Notes: generated by a model not told the origin, from the letters alone. A stretch of 5,659 nt of DNA from Gammaproteobacteria bacterium (GCA_019242385.1 JAFAVO010000196.1:1-5659); one strand, 5' to 3'; shown: positions 1 to 5,390, counted from the stretch's first letter. Numbers and translations: made by a program.

Positions 1-242
1 TTGCCGGCACCTGGTGCAAGCAGCCGCGCCACATCGCCGCCGCAAGCTACGCCGGCACGACCGGAGTACCCGCCATCTTCCCCCGGAGCCTCTTCCGCGA
101 GCTCGGCGAGCTGCGCGGGGATGTGGGGGCGCGCGCCCTGTTGCGCCGCTACGCGGCCCGCCTGGTACGGGTCAGCATGCCCAGCGCGGCGCTCGATCTG
201 GATACCCCGGAGGATCTGCTGGCCTTCACCGAGCCGCGCTAG
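1..242 (+). CDS. MobA/MocA-like nucleotidyltransferase, C-terminal end (5' partial)
   Basis: This is the last 79 residues of a protein whose start lies left of the window; the reading frame begins at base 3 and the TAG stop is at 240-242. The visible part holds YAGTTGVPAIFPRSLF, then a GDVGARALL block, then the closing LDLDTPEDL. This order is the C-terminal signature of the MobA-like NTP-transferase family (NTP_transf_3), in which the late LDxDTPxDL carries an acidic residue near the metal site. Family members move CMP or GMP onto molybdopterin, as in MocA cytidylyltransferases that mature xanthine-dehydrogenase-type enzymes; MocA-type is my best guess because GVPAxFPR is typical there. The N-terminal nucleotide-binding GxSxRxG loop is out of view, so the nucleotide and even the exact substrate are not established. 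It converges on the minus-strand DUF7009-type gene and overlaps its stop codon. Confidence 0.8.
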   Translation, partial: AGTWCKQPRHIAAASYAGTTGVPAIFPRSLFRELGELRGDVGARALLRRYAARLVRVSMPSAALDLDTPEDLLAFTEPR

Positions 243-619
243 GAGCCGGCCCCCGGCGCGCGCGGATGCGGGAACTGGTCCGACTCGTCCTCCCCGGCAC
301 GCGGCGCGAGGCAGGCAAAATCCTTCTCGAGCGTGATGCGCAGCGCGCCCTCGGGAAGCGCCTGCTCGTGCGCCAGCGTCACGCGCTCGGTGTCGCACCA
401 CTCGCGCGCGAGCGCCTCGGGCACCCGGATCTCCACCACCCCGTTGCGGAAGCTCGCGCTGATCTCGCTCGCCGCCGCGTCGCGCCGCAGGCGGTACACC
501 AGGCGCACAGCGGGCGCGAACGGTACGTGCTCCTCGACCGCGCCCTCCTCCAGCAGCGCGCGCATCTCACCCTGCGTGAGTCGCAATCTCAGGGTCGGTC
601 CTTTGATCCGCAGTTTCAT
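239..619 (-). CDS. Small conserved protein of DUF7009 type, function unknown
   Basis: A 126-residue soluble protein with no signal peptide or membrane segment. It opens with MKLRIKGPTLRLRLTQGEM and has a VEExVPF block (28-34), an ExWC segment around 73-75, and a conserved tail LEKDFACLAPR (98-107) followed by an acidic EDESDQFPHP stretch (110-119). The MK(L/I)RIKG start and the KDFxCL...EDExDxFPxP end match a widespread uncharacterised family that I recall as DUF7009; the number is from memory and not checked. The alternating short hydrophobic and charged runs suggest a mostly beta fold. Its ATG overlaps the TGA of the upstream citE-like gene as ATGA, and a GGAGGG ribosome site lies 3 nt before the ATG, so it is the last gene of that operon and probably translationally coupled. 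No catalytic motif is visible and no function should be assumed. Its TAG stop overlaps the convergent nucleotidyltransferase stop. Confidence 0.85.
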   Translation of the reverse strand: MKLRIKGPTLRLRLTQGEMRALLEEGAVEEHVPFAPAVRLVYRLRRDAAASEISASFRNGVVEIRVPEALAREWCDTERVTLAHEQALPEGALRITLEKDFACLAPRAGEDESDQFPHPRAPGAGS

Positions 620-1536
620 GAGCCCTCCGCATTTTGCGCCGCGGCGAGGATGCGCTGCGCCTGCAACAGGTGCGGCCGGTCGATCATGCGCCCATCGAGG
701 CTGACGACACCGGCGGCCGGGGCGGTCGCGAATGCCGCGACGACCCGCCTTGCATGCTCGCGCTCGGCCTCGGTGGGTGCAAACGCAGCGTTGATCGCGG
801 CAATCTGGTCAGGGTGGATGGCGAGCTTGCCGCTGAAGCCGTCGCGCCGCGCGGCGTCGAGCTCGTGCTGCAGGCGGGTGCCATCGCGAAAATCCGTACA
901 GACCCCGTCGATGGCCTGCGCACCGAGCGCCGCGGCGGCGAGCAGGCAATGGCTGCGGGCGAGCTGAAAAGTAAAGGTCAGCGCGCCGGCTGCATCGCGC
1001 GCGGCCAGCGCGCCGAGTGCCGTGCCGAGATCCTCGGCACCCCAGGTGAGACCCGCAACGCGCTCGCGTAGCCTACGCAGGCCGCCGAGGGCTTGCGGGT
1101 ATTGCGCGAGCGAGAGCACGCCTGCGGGGGTCTCGGTGGCGATGACGAGCAGCCGCGCGGCACCGGGCTCCAGGCCGAGTCGGGTCTCGAGCCTGGAGAG
1201 CTGGCGCGCCACCAGGACGATGTCCGCAGCGCCCGACACCTTCGGCACGACGATACCGGCGGGTGCAGCGCGCGCGAACACGGCCGCGAGATCCTCGCCC
1301 AGCAGGCCGCTCGATGCGGCATTCACGCGCACCCACAGCTGCGGTCCGCGGCGGTGCTCACCCACCGAGCCCAGCAGCTCGCTCACCCGCTGCCGCGCGG
1401 CAGGCAGCTGCTCCGGCGCCACCGAATCCTCGAGATCGAGAATGACGGCGTCCGCGGCGCTCGCCAGCGCCTTCTCCTGCTTGCGCTCGCTGTCACCGGG
1501 CACGAACAGCCACGAGCGCAGGGTCCGCGGGGGCAT
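616..1536 (-). CDS. CitE-like CoA-ester lyase (HpcH/HpaI aldolase family)
   Basis: A 306-residue protein of normal length for the citrate-lyase-beta-like branch of the HpcH/HpaI superfamily. These are Mg-dependent TIM barrels that cleave or form beta-hydroxyacyl-CoA thioesters such as malyl-CoA, beta-methylmalyl-CoA or citramalyl-CoA. Landmarks in order: SWLFVPGDSERK (8-19), AVILDLEDSVAP (30-41), WVRVN with Arg70, VVPKV (96-100), ATETPAGV with Glu135, TWGAEDLG with Asp169, DGVCTDFRD (210-218), and AIHPDQIAAIN (239-249). Arg70, Glu135 and Asp169 are the expected substrate- and metal-binding positions, so it looks active. The ATG at 1536 is chosen because the family N-terminus begins there; the frame stays open upstream but is only low-complexity Arg/Pro sequence. 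No Shine-Dalgarno sequence precedes it (a C-rich run is there instead). It lies 56 bp after the MaoC-like gene and overlaps the DUF7009-type gene. A lone lyase or a thioesterase such as malyl-CoA thioesterase are alternatives. Confidence 0.9.
   Translation of the reverse strand: MPPRTLRSWLFVPGDSERKQEKALASAADAVILDLEDSVAPEQLPAARQRVSELLGSVGEHRRGPQLWVRVNAASSGLLGEDLAAVFARAAPAGIVVPKVSGAADIVLVARQLSRLETRLGLEPGAARLLVIATETPAGVLSLAQYPQALGGLRRLRERVAGLTWGAEDLGTALGALAARDAAGALTFTFQLARSHCLLAAAALGAQAIDGVCTDFRDGTRLQHELDAARRDGFSGKLAIHPDQIAAINAAFAPTEAEREHARRVVAAFATAPAAGVVSLDGRMIDRPHLLQAQRILAAAQNAEGS
623..628 (-). promoter_or_regulatory. Ribosome binding site of the DUF7009-type gene
   Basis: GGAGGG on the minus strand, only 3 nt from the ATG at 619-617 and lying inside the final codons of the citE-like gene. 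It supports this start and, with the ATGA overlap, re-initiation by ribosomes finishing the upstream gene. Confidence 0.6.
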
Positions 1537-1592
1537 AGGGGGGGCGCGCCGCCGCGGCTGCGGAGCCCGGCGCGGCGTGCGCCGTCGCGGGC

Positions 1593-2048
1593 TCAAGCGG
1601 CGGGTCTCTTCAGCATGAGGGCGACGCGGCGGCAGGAGGCCACCTCCTCGTCGCGCTGGTTGTAGGCCCGGTGCTCGAAGACCACGATCCCGGAGTCCTT
1701 GCGTGACTGGCTCTCGCGCTTGGAGAGCACCGTCGTCAGGGCGTGCAGGGTGTCTCCGATCAGCACCGGTCGCGGGAAGCGCACCTCCTCCCAGCCGAGA
1801 TTGCCGATGGTGGTGCCATAGGTCGTGTCGTATACCGACAGCCCGACGAGCAGGCCGAGGGTGAAGACGCTGTTGACGATGCGCTCCCCGAACGGGGTGC
1901 CCTTGGAGTACTCCGCATCCAGATGAATGGCGGCCGGGTTCATGGTCAGGGCACTGAAGAGCAGATTGTCGGTCTCGGTGACGGTGCGGCGCACCAGGTG
2001 CTCGAAACGCTGCCCGGGCTCGAATTGCTCGAAATACAGTCCCGCCAC
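1593..2048 (-). CDS. MaoC-like hot-dog dehydratase/hydratase
   Basis: A 151-residue single hot-dog domain protein of the MaoC family, the enzymes that hydrate enoyl-CoA thioesters in the cytoplasm. Landmarks: TETDNLLFSALTMN (24-37), IHLDAEY (41-47), a GERIVNSVFTLGLLVG helix (54-69), the NLGWEEVRFPRPVLIGDTL stretch (83-101), and a C-terminal FEHRAYNQRDEEV strand pair. Aligned by eye with R-specific enoyl-CoA hydratases, the catalytic His is kept as His42 but the usual Asp is Asn37; TMN at this point seems usual in the branch related to mesaconyl-CoA hydratases, as I recall it. The start is GTG at 2048, backed by AGGAGG 4 nt upstream. It is the first gene of a minus-strand operon with a CitE-like lyase, a pairing seen in C4-C5 dicarboxylyl-CoA pathways (mesaconyl-CoA/beta-methylmalyl-CoA, or itaconyl-CoA/citramalyl-CoA). 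The substrate is inference only. Confidence 0.88.
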   Translation of the reverse strand: MAGLYFEQFEPGQRFEHLVRRTVTETDNLLFSALTMNPAAIHLDAEYSKGTPFGERIVNSVFTLGLLVGLSVYDTTYGTTIGNLGWEEVRFPRPVLIGDTLHALTTVLSKRESQSRKDSGIVVFEHRAYNQRDEEVASCRRVALMLKRPAA

Positions 2049-2052
2049 GTTG

Positions 2053-2058
2053 CCTCCT
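2053..2058 (-). promoter_or_regulatory. Ribosome binding site of the MaoC-like gene
   Basis: A perfect AGGAGG on the minus strand, 4 nt before the GTG at 2048-2046. It decides this start in favour of GTG. Confidence 0.75.
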
Positions 2059-2083
2059 GGTGTCGGCGTTAGTGTCGCACGCG

Positions 2084-2111
2084 GTCATAACCCCAGAAAG
2101 GGGGCACCCAA
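2084..2111 (-). promoter_or_regulatory. Weak candidate promoter for the MaoC-CitE-DUF7009 operon
   Basis: On the minus strand, TTGGGT (2111-2106, 3 of 6 to the -35 consensus) and TATGAC (2089-2084, 4 of 6 to the -10) are separated by 16 bp. A start near 2077 would leave a leader of about 29 nt containing the AGGAGG ribosome site. The -10 overlaps the CATAACC block proposed as the activator site for cysI, so activator binding could repress this operon. The match is weak and could be chance. Confidence 0.25.
2086..2093 (+). promoter_or_regulatory. Candidate activator (CysB) site upstream of cysI
   Basis: CATAACCC begins 59 bp upstream of the cysI -10, at about -72 to -65 from the predicted start of transcription. 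Its first seven bases recur upstream of cysH at almost the same distance (60 bp) from that gene's -10. The -65 area is where LysR-type regulators usually make their main contact. Assignment to CysB is inferred from position, conservation between the two promoters, and the adjacent cysB gene; the known CysB consensus is too loose to confirm it by eye. Confidence 0.4.
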
Positions 2112-2121
2112 CCAGACGGTA

Positions 2122-2150
2122 TTAGACCACCGACCCGCGCCGCCTATAGT
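2122..2150 (+). promoter_or_regulatory. Predicted cysI promoter giving a leaderless transcript
   Basis: The -10 is TATAGT at 2145-2150 (5 of 6 to consensus). Seventeen bp upstream lies TTAGAC (2122-2127), a poor -35, which fits a promoter needing an activator. Transcription usually begins 7-8 nt after the -10, which puts it at or next to the A of the ATG at 2158. No Shine-Dalgarno sequence is present before that ATG. Confidence 0.55.
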
Positions 2151-2157
2151 CGGGCGC

Positions 2158-3813
2158 ATGTACCGCTACGACGAGCTGGACCAGGCCCTGGTCGATGAGC
2201 GGGTCGCCGAATTCCGTGACCAGGTCCGCCGCCACCTCGCGGGCGAGCTGTCCGAGGAGGAATTCCGTCCGCTGCGGCTGCGCAACGGCCTGTACATCCA
2301 GCGCCACGCCCCGATGCTGCGCATCGCGATCCCCTATGGCCTGCTGTCTGCGCAGCAGCTGCGCGCGCTCGCTCACATCACACGCCGCTACGACCGCGGT
2401 TATGGACATTTCACCACCCGGCAGAACCTCCAGCTCAACTGGCCGGCGCTCGCCGACGTACCTGACATCCTTGCCGAGCTCGCCCGCGTGCAGATGCACG
2501 CCATCCAGACGAGCGGCAACTGCGTGCGCAACGTCACCGCCGACCACATGGCGGGTATCGCGCCCGATGAGATCGATGATCCGCGGCCCTACTGCGAGAT
2601 CATCCGCCAGTGGGCGACGCTGCACCCGGAATTCACTTATCTGCCGCGCAAATTCAAGATTGCGGTGACCGGCTCGGCCGAGGATCGTGCGGCCTCCGAG
2701 GTGCACGACATCGGTCTGCAGCTGCGGCGCGCTACCGGCGGCGAGATCGGCTTCACGGTACGCGTCGGCGGTGGCCTCGGCCGTGCGCCGGTCATCGGTC
2801 AGGTGATCCGCGAGTGGCTGCCGGTCACTGACCTGCTCGCCTATCTGGAAGCGATCCTGCGCATCTACAACCTGCACGGCCGGCGCGACAACATCCACAA
2901 GGCGCGCATCAAGGTGCTGGTCAAATCGCTCGGCATCGAGCGCTTCCGCTCCGAGGTCGAGCACGAGTGGCAGGCCGGTCGCGCCTGCGCCGCGCAGCTC
3001 AGCGCCAGCGAGCTCGAGCGGGTGCGGGGTTTCTTCCGGCCACAGGCCTACGAGTCGCTGAGCAATATCGATGTGGCGAGCGGCCGCGAGCCGCCGTTTC
3101 AGGCCTGGTACCGCTACAACACGCGCCCCCACCGCGTGCCGGGCTACCGAGCCGTGCTGGTATCTCTCAAGGCTCACGGGGCCGTGCCGGGCGACATGAC
3201 CGCCGGGCAGATGGAGGCCCTGGCCGATCTCGCCGAACGCGTGAGCTTCGGCCTGGTGCGCAGCACGCATACACAGAATCTGCTGCTCGCCGATGTGCCG
3301 CAGCACCGCCTGCACGAGGTGTGGCAGGAGCTCCTGAGCCTCGGGCTGGCGATGCCCAACATCGGCACCCTCACCGACATGATCGCCTGCCCGGGGCTCG
3401 ATTTCTGCTCGCTCGCGAATGCCGGCACCCTCTCGGTGGCGCGCCAGATTCAGGAGCGCTTCGATGATCTCGACTATCTCTACGACCTCGGTGAGATCGA
3501 GATCAAGATGTCGGGGTGCATGAACGCCTGCGGACACCATCACGTGGGTCACATCGGAATACTCGGTGTCGATAAGCACGGTGAAGAGTGGTACCAGATC
3601 AGCCTCGGCGGCTCCGCCAACGGCTTCACCGCACTCGGTGAGGTGATCGGGCCCTCGGTTCCGCAGCCGGAGGTGGCGATCACGCTCGAGCGCATCGTCG
3701 AGACCTATCGCGAGCTGCGCGAGGACGGCGAACGCTTCATCGATACGGTGCGGCGGATCGGCATCGCGCCTTTCAGGGAGCGCGCCTATGCGTTACATCC
3801 TGCAGCGGCGTGA
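2158..3813 (+). CDS. cysI: Assimilatory sulfite reductase, siroheme/4Fe-4S hemoprotein
   Basis: A 551-residue cytoplasmic protein, close to the length of E. coli CysI and of the Pseudomonas-type enzyme. It carries out six-electron reduction of sulfite to sulfide for cysteine synthesis. It has the duplicated ferredoxin-like and siroheme-binding halves: RHAPMLRIAIPYG (49-61), TTRQNLQLNWP (86-96), SGNCVRN (119-125), LPRKFKIAV (162-170), then a second THTQNLLLADV half. The 4Fe-4S/siroheme ligands are present as Cys411-x5-Cys417 and Cys454-x3-Cys458. Arg55, Arg124, Lys165 and Lys167 appear to match E. coli Arg83, Arg153, Lys215 and Lys217 of the sulfite pocket, so it looks active. The ATG at 2158 is chosen because MYRYDELDQ begins the family; the frame is open further upstream but meaningless. 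The distinctive CMNACGHHHVGHIGILG segment and the following DUF934 gene mark the Pseudomonas-type branch. No flavoprotein cysJ is in the window. Nitrite reductase is a less likely alternative given the neighbours. Confidence 0.95.
   Translation: MYRYDELDQALVDERVAEFRDQVRRHLAGELSEEEFRPLRLRNGLYIQRHAPMLRIAIPYGLLSAQQLRALAHITRRYDRGYGHFTTRQNLQLNWPALADVPDILAELARVQMHAIQTSGNCVRNVTADHMAGIAPDEIDDPRPYCEIIRQWATLHPEFTYLPRKFKIAVTGSAEDRAASEVHDIGLQLRRATGGEIGFTVRVGGGLGRAPVIGQVIREWLPVTDLLAYLEAILRIYNLHGRRDNIHKARIKVLVKSLGIERFRSEVEHEWQAGRACAAQLSASELERVRGFFRPQAYESLSNIDVASGREPPFQAWYRYNTRPHRVPGYRAVLVSLKAHGAVPGDMTAGQMEALADLAERVSFGLVRSTHTQNLLLADVPQHRLHEVWQELLSLGLAMPNIGTLTDMIACPGLDFCSLANAGTLSVARQIQERFDDLDYLYDLGEIEIKMSGCMNACGHHHVGHIGILGVDKHGEEWYQISLGGSANGFTALGEVIGPSVPQPEVAITLERIVETYRELREDGERFIDTVRRIGIAPFRERAYALHPAAA
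3775..3780 (+). promoter_or_regulatory. Ribosome binding site of the DUF934 gene
   Basis: AGGGAG, 7 nt before the ATG at 3788 and inside the last codons of cysI. It supports the overlapping start of the DUF934 gene. Confidence 0.6.
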
Positions 3814-4306
3814 GCTGCGCCCCGACGACTGGCGTTATCTCGGCGAGGAGTGTGCGGAGAGCGATGCGCTGATCGTGCCGCTCGCGCAGCTGCGCGCCGA
3901 TCCGCTCCAGTGGCAGAAGCGCAGCGGGCCGCTCGGCGCCCTGCTCGGCCCCGCCGACTCCGTCGCCGAGCTCTCGGAGCTGCTGCCGTGGCTCGCGCTG
4001 GTCGCGCTGCAATTTCCCAACCCGGGCGATGGCCGGGGATACTCGCAGGCGCGGCTGTTGCGCGCGCGGCTCGGGTTCGCTGGCGAGCTGCGCGCCGTGG
4101 GCGCAGGCGTGCGCCAGGATCAGGTGTTCCTCCTCACGCGTTGCGGATTCGACAGCCTGGAGCCTTTGCCCGGCGTGGACCTCGAGGCGGTACGGCGCGC
4201 CCTCAACCGTTACAGCGTCGCTTACCAGCCCGGCTCGGCGCAGGTGGAGCTCAGACGGCAGCGGTTCATGCCAGGCGCACCATCGGCTGCGCGCTCTCCT
4301 GACTGA
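3788..4306 (+). CDS. DUF934 family protein, partner of CysI-type sulfite reductase
   Basis: A 172-residue soluble protein recognised by the DUF934 core FPNPGDGRGYSQARLLRARL (76-95) followed by GELRAVG (99-105) and the late RCGFDSLEP (118-126) with Cys119. The family is often labelled an oxidoreductase probably involved in sulfite reduction because it almost always follows this kind of cysI; its biochemical role has, to my knowledge, not been settled. No cofactor-binding motif is obvious here, so electron delivery to CysI, an assembly role or a structural role all remain possible. The gene begins inside cysI, with 26 bp of overlap in another frame and its own AGGGAG site, so the two are one transcription unit and likely made in linked amounts. 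The N-terminus MRYILQRRELRPDDWRYL fits the family's usual start. It ends 6 bp from the end of the convergent cysB. Confidence 0.9.
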   Translation: MRYILQRRELRPDDWRYLGEECAESDALIVPLAQLRADPLQWQKRSGPLGALLGPADSVAELSELLPWLALVALQFPNPGDGRGYSQARLLRARLGFAGELRAVGAGVRQDQVFLLTRCGFDSLEPLPGVDLEAVRRALNRYSVAYQPGSAQVELRRQRFMPGAPSAARSPD

Positions 4307-4312
4307 CGTCGT

Positions 4313-5284
4313 TCAGCGCTCCGGCAGCACGGTATCGGCAAAGAGGCCTGCCACTTCCTCGGCCGATTCGGCGCGGTGCGCGCGGTCGACCAGCCGCCGG
4401 TCGAGGTGCGGGGCGAGCAGCTGCGCGAACTCGTACATGTACTTGCGCAGCAGCGTGCCGCGGCGAAAGCCGAGCCAGGTGGTATGCGCGGTGAACAGGT
4501 GCGAGGCATCGATCGCCACCAGAGCCGGATCCTGCTCATCGACCGCCATATGCGCCACGATTCCCACCCCGAGCCCGAGCCGCACGTAGGTCTGGATCAC
4601 ATCCGCGTCGCGCGCCGTGATGGCGACGTTCGGAATGAGCGAGGCGCGTGCAAACGCCTCGTGCAGCGAGGAGGGGCCGGTGAAGCTGAACGTGTAGCTG
4701 ATGAGCGGGTAGGCCGCGAGCGCCTTGAAGGTGAGCCGTCCGCCATCGGCGAGCGGGTGTCCCTTGGGCACGATGACGGTGCGGTGCCAGCGGTAGCAGG
4801 GCAACAGCGTCAGGTCGGTGAACAGGTGCTCGGAGCCGGTGGCGATGGCGCAGTCGATCCGGTCGCTCGCCACCATCTCCGCGATCTGCTCGGAGGTGCC
4901 CTGGTGCAGGTTGAGACGCACCTGCGGATAGCGCCCGCGGAATTCACGGATGACATCCGGCAGCACGTAGCGCGCCTGGGTGTGGGTCGTGCCGATCGAC
5001 AGGCTCCCCTTGCCTTCATCGCGCAACTCGGTCGAGAGGCTACGGATGGCGCTCGCCTCCTGCAGTATCCGCAGCGCGCGCTCGATGACCTGCTGTCCGG
5101 CGGGAGTGATGCGCCTGAGATTGCGGCCTTCGCGCACGAAGATCTGGAACCCGAGCTCATCCTCGAGCAGCTTGATCTGCTTGCTGACACCCGGTTGGGA
5201 GGTATGCAGTTTCTGCGCCGCAGCCGTGATGTTCAGACCGCTCTGCGCCACGGCGGCGAGATAGCGCAACTGGTGCAGCTTCAT
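4313..5284 (-). CDS. cysB: LysR-type transcriptional activator of cysteine regulon
   Basis: A 323-residue protein, one residue shorter than E. coli CysB and alignable nearly throughout. It has the N-terminal winged helix-turn-helix (MKLHQLRYLAAVAQ, then ITAAAQKLHTSQPGVSKQI, about 19-37), a linker helix, and a periplasmic-binding-protein-like effector domain. The sulfate/N-acetylserine pocket residues known from enteric CysB are all present at the same numbers: Thr100, Thr102 and Gln103 in TTHTQARY, Thr149 in IATG, and Thr202 in FTFT-like SFTG. YVRLGLGVGI and the RRxTxLRxYMY-like stretch near the C-terminus complete the match. The ATG at 5284 is chosen because MKLxQLRY is the family start; an in-frame GTG at 5305 would add seven residues with no better ribosome site. 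It is divergent from cysH and convergent with cysI-DUF934, so it probably controls both, responding to acetylserine as inducer. The upstream repeats may also mediate autoregulation. Confidence 0.95.
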   Translation of the reverse strand: MKLHQLRYLAAVAQSGLNITAAAQKLHTSQPGVSKQIKLLEDELGFQIFVREGRNLRRITPAGQQVIERALRILQEASAIRSLSTELRDEGKGSLSIGTTHTQARYVLPDVIREFRGRYPQVRLNLHQGTSEQIAEMVASDRIDCAIATGSEHLFTDLTLLPCYRWHRTVIVPKGHPLADGGRLTFKALAAYPLISYTFSFTGPSSLHEAFARASLIPNVAITARDADVIQTYVRLGLGVGIVAHMAVDEQDPALVAIDASHLFTAHTTWLGFRRGTLLRKYMYEFAQLLAPHLDRRLVDRAHRAESAEEVAGLFADTVLPER

Positions 5285-5330
5285 CGGGTGTCGTCCATGC
5301 GCCACAGACTAACTCAACCGGCAAGCGGGC

Positions 5331-5361
5331 CGTAAGCGCTCCCGTAACCGTTCCATAACCG
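5331..5361 (+). repeat. Three tandem CRTAASCG repeats, candidate CysB sites
   Basis: CGTAAGCG (5331-5338), CGTAACCG (5343-5350) and CATAACCG (5354-5361) start 12 and 11 bp apart, about one DNA turn, so they present the same face of the helix. They lie about 65-96 bp upstream of the predicted cysH transcription start and 47-77 bp upstream of the cysB ATG. A related AACCG occurs at 5316-5320. Helically phased half-sites are what LysR-type tetramers bind. The third copy shares CATAACC with the cysI upstream region. CysB as the ligand is inference. Confidence 0.5.
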
Positions 5362-5390
5362 CCGCGCAGCCCCTCAGAAGCAATCATTCG

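Noticed and set aside
14..967. Plus-strand open frame of 317 codons across the start of the window
   Set aside because: It crosses the nucleotidyltransferase end, the whole DUF7009-type gene and part of the CitE-like gene, and is very Arg/Ala-rich with no motif.
616..2088. A 490-codon minus-strand frame that extends the CitE-like protein upstream across the MaoC-like gene
   Set aside because: The added N-terminus is Arg/Pro-rich with no family resemblance, and it overlaps the well-supported MaoC-like gene in another frame. The family start is at 1536.
2091..2103. Possible hairpin CCCC-AGAAA-GGGG in the cysI upstream region
   Set aside because: The stem is only four base pairs with no T-run, too weak to call a terminator or operator.
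1927..2157. In-frame upstream extension of CysI by 77 codons
   Set aside because: It overlaps the start of the divergent MaoC-like gene and does not resemble the family; MYRYDELDQ at 2158 matches the usual N-terminus.
2122..3579. Long minus-strand open frame (485 codons) opposite cysI
   Set aside because: It lies entirely antisense to a clearly recognised sulfite reductase and has no recognisable motif; long antisense frames are expected in GC-rich genes.
5285..5305. Alternative GTG start of cysB at 5305
   Set aside because: It adds VAHGRHP ahead of the conserved MKLHQLRY start and has no clear ribosome site; the ATG at 5284 gives a length within one residue of E. coli CysB.
4376..5335. Plus-strand open frame of 319 codons opposite cysB
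   Set aside because: Antisense shadow of a full-length CysB, with composition typical of a reversed GC-rich coding strand and no ribosome site or domain.
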